Source of the DNA: Triatoma infestans
Lineage: Eukaryota > Arthropoda > Insecta > Hemiptera > Reduviidae
DNA: 64,000 bases
Direction: 5' to 3'
NCBI GenBank assembly: GCA_011037195.1
Contig: JAAEAF010000223.1
Span: 124,001-188,000, forward strand
In this document: positions 10,401-20,468 of the stretch, in pieces
Layout of the letters: every line of letters begins with the position of its first letter
Position numbering within the stretch: the stretch's first letter is position 1
Made by a program: the position numbers and the translations under genes
Notes under the pieces: generated by a model
What the model was told of the DNA's origin: nothing
The model's database searches: none
What the model saw: only the letters and a program-made list of their open reading frames with translations

Positions 10401-12816
10401 TTCAGCTGGGGACCAAGATCTTGCCCAGGTAAGAAAAAAAAATTATATTTCTTTTATATTCTAATTTTATAGGGTAAAGTGGTGCAGGGTAAGGTGGCGC
10501 ACTTTCGCTATTTCATTTTATAGGAATAAATAAAGAGACTTTAGGGATGATATCATACATTATTAATTTATTGTCTTAGGTTATCTAGGTTATAAAAAAA
10601 ATATATTAATCTACTCATAACTAACACTTTAGGAACTATAAAAATAATGTTCAGCCGTCTGAATGCGCATTCTTGCGGATTGAGGTGTGCAAGTGTGCGC
10701 ATTAAGGATAAGAGGGCGCATCCCTTACAAACGTCACATTTGTAACGACCATGATCTGTGAAGGCTGTGCACTTCTCGTGTAACCATTATCTGCAAGAAA
10801 TACACTCCGTCCAATCTTCTACTATTGGTTCTTTGATAAACTTCTATTAAATTTCTGTCCCGCGCTTTCTTTTGCACTAATCCGTGCTTCCCCAGGGAGG
10901 AAATCGCTGTTTTAATGTATCTAAACTTATCCGACAAAGATATACGCACAAAACGATTTGTTGGACAAAAGTGCGCACGCAGTCTTGCACACTCTGGCAT
11001 TGCGCACTCTTGCGAAAACGTTTCACCTGACTAAACAATTTTGAAACGTCACTATTGCAATCTACTGAGAGGAATGTACAAATCACTCGTGTGACAAGTA
11101 TTATGATAATAACCTAACCAAAATAAGCAGGAAAAAGTAGCGCACTTTTCTAGTAATTATTACAATTCTATTTACAAAAGCCAGAAATACTACAACACAG
11201 ATGTCAAAATCATTTTTTCTCGTCTAAATTCTAACGTTTAATCTCGTCTAAATTTTGTCGTATAATTTCTTTGGAAATTATATCAAAACACGTAATTTTT
11301 TTTTGTCGGTGTACACGCGACATGTTAGTGGACTGTTGTCAACTGAAGCTAGCTGCTATATGCTGTTTTGTGATTGGATGTGGTAGTCATTCAATAAGTA
11401 TCAATAAAGAGTCAAAGAATTGTATATCAAAGAATAACTCAATAAGAATTATGATACATTCCGTAGATAGCAAGTCCTCTAAGAATGTTCATATTGGAAG
11501 AACTGCATCCAGAGATAAGATTTCAATTTTCTGAAGCGGTGGAACATTTTGAAATTTATATCAGAATATTCAAGTAATACGGTGTAAATTGTAGGAGTTG
11601 AACGAATTCGTATATTTGGTTTAATCAAGTCCAAAGTGACCGAACAAGTTTATATCTGATTTTCCAAAGCGGCCATCACAATGAAACGATAATTCGTTTC
11701 TTCAGGGAATTTCAACAACGTTATTTATGTGAAGGAAATGGATTTTTGTTGTTTTTTTTTTGGATTAGCGACATTTGATGACTTGAATCAATTAATAAGA
11801 GCATGAATCCAAGCGTCAAAGTATCAGCTGGAAATATATCCCGGGTCACTAGCAAAATAAACATTGAGAACCATCTGCCGGCAATGTTATTTAACATATC
11901 TGAAAATAGAGTGGTGAAAAACAGTAGGCCTACAGAGTGAAAGAGTGGTCTTATCTTAGAACAACACTTCCTCATGAGGCATAATATACTTGAAACTATT
12001 CTGAAATTAAGTAAGTAAGTACTGTCCCAAAACTTTGCTACTGTTCCAAAGGAGACGATGACTCTGATGACTTGCTCCAAACTAACTGTGGAGACAGTTG
12101 GGCTAATTGTAACTCAAAGTACAAACACAAACACAAGTCGGGAAGTAAACTCTATTATTACAGATCAACATACACGTTATTATTCTCGAATTGATGTTGA
12201 TTGAACTGTTCATGTGGCCCAATGTCTTTATTCTTGCCCGTCGCCACCATCGGGAAGGAGCAAGCTTCGATTTATATTTTTCCTCGATTAAACCTTCCGT
12301 GCGGGTCTAGCTGGTAGCTGGTACCGTGGCTGGGAACTCTCGAGTGTATACCAACCGCACAGTGAAGGTCAAAGAAGCGGTGGCCCGCTGAAAGTTGTTT
12401 ACTGGTTTATATCCCGAAGGCGACTAGCAGCCGAGATAGTGGTACCTATTGACCACTAACAGATGGTACCACACTGACATTCTGTTCGAAGACTGTCTAG
12501 CTATGTTGGTTAGCTACTTCCAACTGTATTAATTTTAATCTTCCCACAACTGAAAAATGACCAATAAAATCATAAGTTTTTTAAATAAAATGAAGTACTT
12601 AAATGTTGTTTTCTTTGTTAATTTTTTAATTTATTTTTTTTAAATTTCTTTGCAGGTAGTGTTTATGCGATGGCAGCTAATAAAACGCTCGTTTCGACCG
12701 TTATTAGAAAGTATAAAATTGAATCAGACTTAACGTTTGACAAACTGGAATACAAATATTCTTTGTTATTGGAGGTCAGCCAGGGATACATGGTCAGAAT
12801 TAAGCCAAGAAATTGA
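1492..12816 (+). CDS. Cytochrome P450, clan 4 (CYP4-like), copy 1, partial
   Basis: Heme-thiolate monooxygenase, normally anchored in the ER membrane and fed electrons by P450 reductase; the substrate is unknown. Exons: 1492-1607, 5718-5805, 5895-6083, 6825-6894, 7008-7068, 8166-8234 (or to 8252), 8410-8449, 8548-8660, 9683-9920, 10246-10428, 12656-12816. Phases agree at every junction except the exon 7 donor. Visible motifs are C-helix GKKWEELRKPLN (exon 4), I-helix AGFDTSA across exons 9/10, ExxR as EVMR (exon 10), and the heme loop FSWGPRSCPG with its cysteine (exon 11). The stop is TGA at 12814-12816. Exon 1 (membrane anchor) is not in the window; with it the protein would be about 500 residues, normal for the family. 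At exon 7 the GT donor seen in copy 2 is deleted, and GTAATG at 8253 could serve in frame. Introns carry LINE and SINE relics. Clan 4 is well supported; the subfamily is not assigned. Confidence 0.88.
2030..2950 (+). mobile_element. Jockey-type LINE reverse transcriptase remnant
   Basis: In intron 2 of P450 copy 1, frame-shifted pieces read as the connector and reverse transcriptase of a jockey-clade non-LTR element. A stretch YYNDQYSKYTLTLTT...DNSLWSATKKI precedes RT motifs such as PEHQFGFR (about 2650-2675), a decayed LDI.AFDR block, and AGVPQGS near 2910-2930. The same protein segment occurs in the jockey copy at 27061-28100, confirming family identity. Multiple stops and shifts make it non-functional. 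Neither end of the element is evident, and a different LINE begins about 50 bp further on. Confidence 0.75.
2990..5275 (+). mobile_element. LINE remnant (same group as 22503-25480), split by a later LINE
   Basis: RT palm and C-terminal part of a non-LTR element: GLKQGNLLSPLLFSLFTNDL near 3010-3065, then a decayed FADNLV (normally Y/FADD) near 3125-3150, and the YKYLGLTL block in the 123-codon frame 3147-3518. The C-terminal C-x2-C...C zinc-knuckle-like domain is cut between CVLC (about 3675-3690) and FFAVCP (about 5070) by the minus-strand LINE at 3691-5025. The reading frame then resumes to a stop at 5261-5263. This is an old, dead copy in P450 intron 2. Confidence 0.78.
3691..5025 (-). mobile_element. 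5'-truncated R1/I-like LINE with target-site duplication
   Basis: A minus-strand frame (4982-4221, 253 codons) reads as the end of a non-LTR ORF2: QIVYCASVW, ATQRSMLL, VLTGCLPLDLEV, LSRLITGHGF-like region and the knuckle CRCGMEETAEHILLSC. This is the usual C-terminus of R1/I-group elements. The 3' tail is the T-run at 3691-3701 on the + strand. A 15-bp direct repeat TGTTCTCTGTGTAAT flanks it at 3676-3690 and 5026-5040, so the ends are certain. The start of the frame is shifted near 4980. The insertion split an older LINE (2990-5275). Confidence 0.9.
6525..6758 (-). mobile_element. tRNA-derived SINE
   Basis: Read on the minus strand it starts near 6758 with a tRNA-like head: box A-like TAGCTAAGTGGTTAGCG and box B GGTTCGAGTCC at about 6705-6715. 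The body is shared with the SINEs at 34100-34360 and 60560-60800 (CCTAGGAGACTCTACAGCTC, CACTGTCC and GGCCGGCAGTGCACTGAG). The 3' end GGGCGCAAATGACC...GACGCGCC is followed by an A-rich tail, seen as T-rich near 6525-6545. That last segment recurs at 29370-29400 and 63670-63700. It sits in P450 copy 1 intron 4. Confidence 0.85.
7220..8060 (+). repeat. Two very diverged Helentron-like repeat copies
   Basis: In intron 6 of P450 copy 1. The piece 7220-7615 begins GCCGCACTTCCAATTATAAT and ends with TATTTCCGTTGAAAACTGAA and a decayed TTACTTTTACGAGATGTAAG hairpin. The piece 7620-8060 contains AAATATGATTCAAATAAAAG and GGTGGTACCCATTATTCAAC. All correspond in order to the family consensus near 17500-18130, but with many changes, so these are old copies. 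Confidence 0.45.
8661..9682 (+). other. Intron 9 of P450 copy 1, paralogous to 38498-39517
   Basis: No coding exon is recognised. The interval aligns along its length with intron 9 of copy 2, differing by small indels. A short open frame at 9317-9574 is matched by 39172-39363, but it is out of exon context and diverged with indels, so shared ancestry of the intron explains it. A TG-rich microsatellite lies at 8977-9012 in copy 1 only. Confidence 0.6.
10640..11095 (-). pseudogene. DNA-transposase C-terminus relic with PHD-like zinc finger
   Basis: Intron 11 of P450 copy 1. Read on the minus strand, about 10840-10690 gives EDWTECISCR*WLHEKC followed by a YKCDVC pair, i.e. C-x2-C...W-x-H-x2-C...C-x2-C. 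Such a finger, preceded by a DWTEC-type lead-in, is familiar from C-termini of pogo/Tigger-like (DDE_1) transposases; that assignment is inference because no catalytic domain is readable. One in-frame stop splits the finger. Copy 2 has the same relic (42780-42440), so it predates the duplication. Confidence 0.5.
11721..12080 (-). pseudogene. Membrane-protein-like ORF fragment in P450 intron 11
   Basis: An open frame of 119 codons on the minus strand, rich in hydrophobic runs (LFFTTLFSDML, FSMFILLV, LTLGFMLLLID). The paralogous intron in copy 2 has the same protein in two frames (43721-43521 and 43545-43348), joined by a small indel near 43540. Similarity is retained over LCLMRKCCSKIR, NNIAGRWFSMFILLV and DSSHQMSLIQ. 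The alternation of hydrophobic segments and a cysteine/arginine loop is reminiscent of the end of insect chemoreceptors, but I cannot identify the family. Confidence 0.3.
12095..12655. other. 3' part of intron 11, duplicated at 44834-45357
   Basis: A GC-richer island (about 12220-12500) inside an AT-rich intron: it includes GGGAAGGAGCAAGCTTCG and the repeated GGTACC motif. It matches 44940-45210 closely in copy 2. No frame or known element is recognised. In copy 2 a hAT element sits immediately before it; in copy 1 that site is empty. Confidence 0.5.
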
Positions 12817-13790
12817 AATTGCTGAAAATAATGCAGGAAATAATTATTTTTTTTATAATTAAATGAACAAGTTTAATGTATTTAAAATTTTTTGTCTTCA
12901 GTATGCCGAATTAAATTAAAATTAAATATCATTTGGTCTTCCTTGGACGAATTAAATTAAAAAAAAAAAAAAATTACTTTCGTTATTTTCTATTTCCTGA
13001 AGAATATTTGCATTTATTTTGGTACAGTTTATTTAAATAATAATAATTTATCAACAATATAGCTTTTAAAATTTGTTAGAATTTAATATTTAAACTAAGT
13101 AAATAGAATTTTTAAATCATCTACGCAGATGTGATTGATTTTTCTTCTGTTCTCACTAAAAAATTAATTAAATGTATTTAGATTATTTTCTTTATTGAAG
13201 AATATTTAAGTTTATTTTTTTGATTTACAAAGTTAATAATATAATTATTTTCAACCTTGCAGATTAACAGTTGTTTTTAGTCAAAAGACTTTAATTTTGA
13301 ATACAGCATGTAACTTTTAAAATAAGCCTTTTCAATTTTATAAATATAAATGTTTGAACATTTTGTGAATTTTGATGTTTTTTCTTTTTCTCTCACATTG
13401 CCAATTTAATACCTACTGATTTGCATTTTAATTTGATTTAATATATTATGAAGTGTATTAATACTACTTTGCAATTTTTTCACTTTTATGGTATCCATTT
13501 TATTTTGAAGAATTATTATGAAGAAGTATACATTAATTTTGAAGAATTTTATGCTGTAATTTGTACATTTCTTTCAGGAAAAATTTAATTGATGTTAATT
13601 TAATTTTGTTTCAGACAGCTTTCTACATTTATTTATATAAACTATATTTTCAATATCTGTCACATATTTACACATTTCCATTTTCATATTTTATTAATTT
13701 TTTAATTTTTTTTTTTAAATTTTGGTTCTAGATAATCTTAATTTTCATTTTTGAGTGAATTATAGATTTATTTGATTTGTATCATTTATT
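12817..13790. other. AT-rich spacer downstream of P450 copy 1
   Basis: No gene is seen. The first ~70 bp match the sequence after the copy 2 stop codon (45519-45580). Beyond that it is very AT-rich with T and A runs and no clear element. AATAAA is absent immediately after the stop, though ATTAAATGA and AATTAAATTAAAA are close by and could act in polyadenylation. Confidence 0.4.
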
Positions 13791-13799
13791 TATTCTCTT

Positions 13800-16145
13800 T
13801 TTATAATGGCGCCGCCGACCACCAAACCTACTACTTCTGAAGAGAGTGCTCCTAACCTATCCCTTGACCAAAGGATCACATTTGGGCACAAACGGTTAAC
13901 ATGATTAGCAAAGGATATTAAATTGAATGTAGAGGAAGCCAGGACTGCATCTGCGGGGGTTGATCCTGAAGCTACAGTTGCTTTTCTGGGTAGTTTCAGA
14001 ACTTCAGACAAGGTTTATGAAAAATCTGATACTAGTTCGGATATCTTAATGGAATGTTATTTAATTGTTTGGATCCTACAGCTCGAAGGTTTTTGAAATT
14101 CATTTAGCGGGAGAAAATACTGAATTTCCGACATTGAGCATGCTTCTTTCCTTTGTCCACACTCGATGCAATTCATTAGTTTGGCCCGTAGATATTCTAT
14201 AAGGTGCCGATGAGTTTGTAAAGGTTATATGTGGTCTTCCAACCAGGCCCACATAATGGATACTATTTTTGGTTCTGTTTTGATTGGGCAATTCCTCAGC
14301 GATTGTGTCGCTGATAATAGTACTTCACTTTTTGTTTCTGTGGAAGAAGAAACAGCTGCAATCCTAAAGAAGTTCGGGGAGGTAGAGGAAGTTCATCATC
14401 CAATTGCCGCTTCCTCTGAAGATTGTCTATGTGAGGACCATTTCCATATTAGGAGGGAAACTGGCCGCTATGTCGTATCTTTACCATTTCGGAACTAATT
14501 TCACCTCAGAAGCAACACTAAGGCCACCGCGTCAGAGAGTGTATATTATGCAGTCATTTACTTGGTGAATTCACTGAACCAATCCTTTCTCTTAAAAGCA
14601 AAAACCAAGTTGGCACCTATTAAGCCCCTTTCATTCCTAGGCTAAAGCTGTTGGGCGCTTTATTGCTTATACGCTTATATGACTCCGCCAGCGAATTTAG
14701 GAAACATATATTATCCGAAAATGAATCTGTATTTTTCGCGGATTCTACTATACTGTATTAGGCTGGCTCAATACACCTCCACAGAATGTTAAAATTTTTG
14801 TAGCCCATCGAAACTACCGTCAACATTTCTGATTTACCTGAATTGAGAGGGGCAAAAATTACATTAGTGGCAACAAAAACTGTCACCGAATTTATTTCAT
14901 GGATGGAACGATTTTCTTCTTATGCAAGCCTAGTGCGTTCCATGGCTTATATTTTACGCTTTGTCAATATTAACATATCAAGGGATAGGTCTGGTGGCCC
15001 CTTTTCGGTTGGAGAATTTGCAATGGCCAATCTTAAATGTATCTTCATCCTTCAAAGCCATTATTACTCTGAAACCTCATTTTCAGATTAAAGTATTAGA
15101 TCTTTGAATGCATTCGCCGATAAACATGGTCTGCTCAGGGTGGGCGGAAGAATTCGGCATGCATCATTAACGGATCAACAGAAACACCCACAATTACTGC
15201 CTCGGCCATCACACTTTACAACCCATTAGTGGATTATTATCATCGTCTCTATTTGCATGTAGGACCTATTACCTTACTTTCTTTCAACCAACAGAAATAC
15301 TGGATTCCAGCAGCATGTAGCTTAATCAAACAAAGGAAAAGCCAATGTTTGAGATGCTTCAAATTGACTCTAGCTGCCAAAACCATTTATTTGGGAGATA
15401 TTCTCTTGTATAGATTCAGTGAAATAAGGCCCTTCCATCGGGTCGGTAATGACTTTGCTGGGCCCTTCCTCTGCAAGGAAACCCATAGAAGGCAGGCCCC
15501 TATTATCAAAGCTTATCTCTGCCTGTTTGTCTGCTTGCTTACCAAAGCAGTTCATGTTGAACATATAGGAAGCCTTTGCACCGAAGCAGTCCTGGATGTG
15601 ATGAAGAGATTCAAGTTCGACGAGGCAAGGATACTATGTGACTGAGGGACTAACTTTATAGGTGCTAACAATTATCTCTGGAAGCTGTATCAATGGCAGG
15701 CAGCTAAGAATACGCAAGAAGTCTTAACCTAGAATAGATTTGATAGTCTTAGGAATATTGAATGGTCCTTCATTCCTCTACATTCCCCACACTTGGGCGG
15801 TCTTTGGGAGGCCAATATCAAAGTGGTCTAATCGTTTTTGATAAAAACATTAGTAAACAATCTTATTTGGAGCAGGAGCTTGTCACCATGTTCACCAAAA
15901 TTGAGGATGTCCTGAACTCTCGCCGCTAAACACCGTTGTCAACAGATCCCACCGACTTGCAGGCGCTGACTCCTGCCCATTTTTTAATAGGCCAACAACT
16001 AATTACGTTACCTGAACAAAGGTTAACTGAATTGCCAGAAACTCGTTTGAATCGGTGACAGCTGCTGCATAAACAGGTGCAACAGTTTTGGAACCGATGG
16101 TGATTGAAGTGCACCCAGGCAAGGACGGTATAGTCCGGGTAGTAA
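13800..16145 (+). mobile_element. Degenerate BEL/Pao LTR retrotransposon lacking reverse transcriptase
   Basis: Pieces follow BEL/Pao order. They are a gag-like ARRFLKFI...FPTLSMLL stretch (about 14080-14160); the frame 14229-14498 with LKKFGEVEEV and GRYVVSLPFRN, the junction just before RT; then LLGALLLIRLYDSASEF and a FFADSTI RNase H block (about 14650-14760). Next come AFADKHGLLRVGGRIRHASL (about 15110-15170), the H2C2 zinc-binding and integrase core 15229-15645 (YWIPAA, CLRC, FHRVGNDFAGPF, KAYLCLFVCLLTKAVHVE), and after a stop GTNFIGANN and HSPHLGGLWEA (about 15650-15825). The whole RT palm between about 14500 and 14640 is missing and gag is also shortened. Many stops; dead. Confidence 0.88.
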
Positions 16146-17090
16146 CAGTCCTTACATATAACTGTAATAATCGTATATAATATAATAATAATAATTGTAC
16201 ATATAACTGTAGAAAATAAGCATCATATTCTCTCTCGCTATTACTACTACAAACAATCATTATGTAGTGTGGGTGATTCTATCTCTCGCACGTCCCCACT
16301 TTGAACTTGCGATGTCTTTACCTCGTGAACAGTCATCTTCAAACATACAGTTAGTTGCTGTGCTGCTCTGATAGTTCGCACATTAACAAGTTTAAATTTA
16401 TTACCTATTTTGTGCGGCTACACCGTGATCATTACGAGACATTTTTTGTACATCTGTGTACCATCACAAATTTTAACCATTGTGGAACTTGCGGTACTAC
16501 CACCTCTTTAAACTTTTGTACATCAGCGTACTATCAGCATCATCATCCTCAACACGAACAACAATATTTCCATCAACTATTATCTATACCAAAGCGGATG
16601 TAATCCATTAACATCTTTATCTACCAATTTCAGGCGAGAGAGAGATAACATAATAGAATAGTGTAGTGGAAGAATGAAATAGAAATATAATAATTTTCAA
16701 AAATAGTTTAGAGTTTAGAATATTTTATAGTATCCAAAATAGTATTTTGTTAATATTTTAAATGTATCTTAGTGCTGTGAATTTACCTTCTAAAAGAGTG
16801 TATTTTAGATCAGGTATACTACAATCTAGACCATTCCTATTAGGAAAACAAAGGCCCGTTGGGCCAACTCTTTTGTAAGAAGGCATTCTTTAGTACAGTC
16901 TGCCTTCTGCCTTCAAACAAGCACAGTCTGCACTCTGCTTTCAAACGATATAGTATGCATTCTGCTTCCAAAGCCAGAACACTTCAGCAATCGCTCTCTT
17001 CAAATCAGTGCCAGATATAAGTTAAAACATAAGAGCTTTGCATTTATTCTAGATATACATCTGAATTAATAAGAAGACACATTTAGAAGA
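16146..17090. other. Possible LTR/3' region of the BEL relic
   Basis: This follows the integrase C-terminus directly. It contains repeated ATATAACTGTA stretches (about 16155-16215), TGTGTACCATCAC/TCAGCGTACTATCA segments, and near 16896-16980 three imperfect ~27-bp repeats with CAGTCTGC and CTGCTTTCAAA. A 3' LTR is expected here. I could not fix its ends because no second LTR is present left of 13800. Confidence 0.35.
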
Positions 17091-17099
17091 AAAAAAAAA

Positions 17100-17933
17100 T
17101 CTGGTGTGAAACACTCACACAACTTTCTCTTACTCCAGTTCTCAAAATGATAATTGACAAATTTAATAGTTTGTGTACCAAATTTAATGAAATTCGTCGA
17201 AAACAGAAAAAACTGTTCAGTAAAAGCGCACTTCCGGTTTACTAATTTTCTTAAAACTCGGAATTGCAGCCATCTATTTATTTCTAACTAATTATGTTTG
17301 GATGATAGAATTGTATAATCAACTAGGATAGCACTTTAGGATGAAAATCTAACCCACCCCTCCCCTAAAAGTGCCCTTAAAAGAATTTTCCCAGAGAAAT
17401 GTTTTAGATAAAAGTTGTAGATCTTTGCATGTTTAGTTTATATACGAAGTTTCAGTCGGAGCCATTTTTGAGAAAATTTTGAAAAAGTGAATAAATCATT
17501 TAGTAAAGTGGTAAAGTAAACGCACTTCCGGTTATCCGATTTTTTTCAAACTCGGAATTTCAACAACATATTTAATTCTAATTAACATTATTTAGATGAC
17601 AGAATTGTGAAATAAACTGAAATAGCACTTTAGATGAAAACCTAACCCCACCCCTCCCCCAAAAGTGCCCTTCAGAGCATTTTCCCGGAGAAATGTTTCA
17701 AATAAAAGTTGTAGCTCTTTGTATGTGTGGTTGATGTTTCGAGTTTAAAGAAAATCGTCGGAGCCATTTTTGAGAAAATCGCAAAAAAGTAAAAAATCTA
17801 ACTAGTAAAGTGGTACTTCCGGTTGAGGAATTTTGACAGATAACGTAGTGTCAGATCCCACGGTGATGCCTAAATGGAATATCAAGTTTTAACTTTCTAC
17901 GGTTTTTCGTTTTTGAGCTATGCTGTTCACATC

Positions 17934-17966
<33 letters not shown>

Positions 17967-18130
17967 CCAACACACGGACGACACACGACAAACACACACA
18001 CACAGACCATTTGCTAAAAACCACTTTTTTTGACTCAGGGGACCTCAAAACGGATATTTCCGGTGAAAACTCGATATTGAAAATTTGACACGATTACAAT
18101 ACTTCCTCTTACTAGGAGTAAGAGAAAGTA
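17100..18130 (+). mobile_element. Full-length Helentron-like non-autonomous element (HINE/DINE-like)
   Basis: 1031 bp, no ORF. It starts TCTGGTGTGAAACACTCACA after an A-run and ends AGTAAGAGAAAGTA. Near the 5' end ACTTTCTCTTACTCC is the reverse complement of the 3' GGAGTAAGAGAAAGT, giving subterminal inverted repeats. The 3' end folds as CTCTTACTAGGAGTAAGAG. Internally, CACTTCCGGTT recurs at about 17229, 17522 and 17814, a ~292-bp period. A CA/ACAC tract lies at 17940-18005. TC start, subterminal inverted repeats, 3' stem-loop, tandem core and a microsatellite are the described architecture of Helentron-associated elements; assignment remains inference. The ends match 39967-40966. Confidence 0.75.
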
Positions 18131-18302
18131 ATATAGTTGTGAATATTGTAAACCATTTAAATTCACTTAGAGAATATATTTATTTCAAAAACAGTGATGC
18201 TCTCTTGATTATTACTAATACTACTATCTCAAACATACATACAAGCCCTTTTACTAAAACGCTCACGCCACAACCAACTACTACAAACATCACCCAAATA
18301 CA

Positions 18303-18965
18303 TTTCAATAGAATAGATAGAACATAATAGAATAGAATATATTTATTTGCCTGGACATATGTTTTTACATACAATAGGCTCGTCAATATGTGGCTTCAAT
18401 ATAATACAAACAAATATACTTTGACCTACAGTAAATATTATTAACACATTACTTGGCAAAATAAACAGTGTCAGATCAGTCAGCGTTGAACTGGGTTATA
18501 TTCCATTTGTTAGTTAGATACTCTTCTAGTTTGTAAAAAGTGTTTTTTAATAAAAAAAAAAAAGGTTAAATAATTTTTTCTTTTCCAAATTTCTCACAGA
18601 TTCAGGAATTAAATTAAACATTTTAGTGGCCATTGAGCTGGGAGTTTTATCAGATTTAAACAGTCTGTTTTTAGCGATATGTGTTATTTTTAGTCCTTAC
18701 ATTGTAATAATGTTTATTACTCCATTGACCATGGTAATATATTGTATTATCTTTATTCTCACTATCTTTAATATCCATTATGTTCGCATAAATGAATAAA
18801 AACGGCAACGTAAGTATTCCGTGCTCTTTAAATAATGGTTTACAGCTGTCTGATTTTTTCTTATTAAGTATGTTCAGAGGATTTTTATATGACGATATAA
18901 AATAACCTTTCCTTAATAAATGCCAACATTGTTAAGCTTTTACCTTGTCATTTGTAAGTTTGTTC
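18303..18965 (-). mobile_element. Jockey-like LINE 3' remnant
   Basis: Minus-strand frames read SDSCKPLFKEHGILTLPFLFIFANI and WNITQF, matching the C-terminal region of the LINE at 49800-51235 (SCKALFKEHSLLTLPSLFII and EYKWKV). The 3' tail is a TTCTA-type repeat, seen on the + strand as AATAGAATAGA near 18303-18340. Only about the last 200 codons remain, with several frameshifts. Confidence 0.7.
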
Positions 18966-19642
18966 ATCTTCCCTTTATTTTGTATGCTAAATACAGTCCA
19001 CTTTAAAATAACCAGCTTAATTTCAATTATTAACGATGTAATAATCATGGAGGAACAACCAATCTACCTATTGAACGTACCAATTATATTTATTATAAAT
19101 TGCAAACAAGTATATATCCTCTAAAATATTTGTGTGCTACTTAAGATTTCATTCATCATTGCCTCTTGTATTCTCCCACTATTAAACCCTGTTTCAATCC
19201 TTGTGACTCACATGGCATTTAGATGACCATTTTTGTTTTGTTTTTTTTATCTAGTAATTCAAAAAAGTTCGCCTCTGGCTGTGACAGTGTGCACTTCGTT
19301 CTATACGTTCTCGCAATACATAAAATTCCGAGCACTAACTTTTTCTTTCTTTCTTTTAGTTGGGTTATAGTTTGGTATTTTTTTCTTTTTATTTCACATT
19401 TATTTGTCAATTTATTAATTTTACTATTTCAATTTCGCTATTGTGTGGTGGTTAATTTATTTCTTTTAAATAACTGGCCATGTGAGAGAATTAGAAATTT
19501 TATCATAAACAAGCGGCCTAGCTTGCGCTAATGTGCAGGTAAATACACTTACTTTCCACTCACTTATATTATAATTTATATTATCATACTAATTTTCATT
19601 TTTAATAGCTCCTATTGTTGGCACTCGCTAAAATCATGGAAT

Positions 19643-20093
19643 TTGGCGGTGCCAATAAGGGAGTTGAAACTTCAGGCGACGAATCTACGACGTTTCGGAC
19701 AAAGCTACACAAAAAAAACAAATGAAGTAGCCAATTTGTCACCTGCCAATAAAAAACAAAACAAAAAAAAAGTCAAAGAAAACTGTTATATTACCACCAC
19801 CCCCTGTTACGAGGCAGAGAGCGGCATGTAAATGCGCTAGGTGTTACTCAACTGCCCTTAGCCTCAGCGATAAACTTGATGCAAAGCATTAAAGTAACGA
19901 AACCAGAACAAACTCAAATACATCTGATCAGTCAACAACTGATTAAACAACCTCAACCGTCGAATGACCAACTATGCAACTCCAACATTCTCAACAACAG
20001 CAGATTGCAGTATGTTTCCGACTTTGCCACACCAAATAAATTTAGTATTTTACCGGAGGTTGGTGGACAACCTAATGAAGACTCATTAGAAAA
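19643..20093 (+). pseudogene. Jockey ORF1, 5' part
   Basis: Gag-like ORF1 of the jockey element in two frames: 19643-19831 (basic, KKQNKKK) and 19876-20093 (QNQ-rich, NKFSILPEVGGQ, DSLEKE). The break near 19830 is a frameshift. It stops being jockey-like at about 20093, where CATTAGAAAAA may be one side of the target duplication of the inserted LINE (other side CATTCGAAAAA at 25480-25490). Confidence 0.55.
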
Positions 20094-20190
20094 AGAGTTC
20101 TCATCGAGCGTTCATAGCATTAACATCGTGTCTCGTATTTTTTCTGTAAAAAAGTTAGTAAACGTGAGTGTATTGTTACCAAAATGTGGA

Positions 20191-20422
20191 TAGTTATAAA
20201 ACTCAGAGTCTGGCTTAATACCACAAAAAATCAAGAATTTTCATCGAGTGGATTTTGAGAAAATAAGGTGAAAGTTTTATAACTGTAGATATTAGCTAGG
20301 AACTTGATTGTGCATGAAAATTACGTAGCAGATGACGTGGCTAACTGACGAAGTACGTGACGTAGTATATGACACAATGCTTGCGTATGTGTAGTGAGCC
20401 ATAATCCCATATAGTAAATAAT
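20191..20422 (+). repeat. Left arm of 232-bp inverted repeat
   Basis: Starts TAGTTATAAAACTCAGAGTC and ends near CCATATAGTAAATAA. It is the near-perfect reverse complement of 22270-22502. Inside the arm, AGTTATAAAACT recurs in inverted form as AGTTTTATAACT at about 20274-20285, so the arm itself contains a ~95-bp hairpin-like, MITE-like module. No coding content. Confidence 0.9.
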
Positions 20423-20468
20423 ATATAATACACAGGAATTAGTATTAGTATAGTATACTAAATCATAT

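Noticed and set aside
11271..11534. Open frame with CCFVIGCGSHS, resembling the start of a THAP zinc finger
   Set aside because: No downstream C2CH residues or AVPTF-like box, and the paralog at 42940-43100 is frame-broken.
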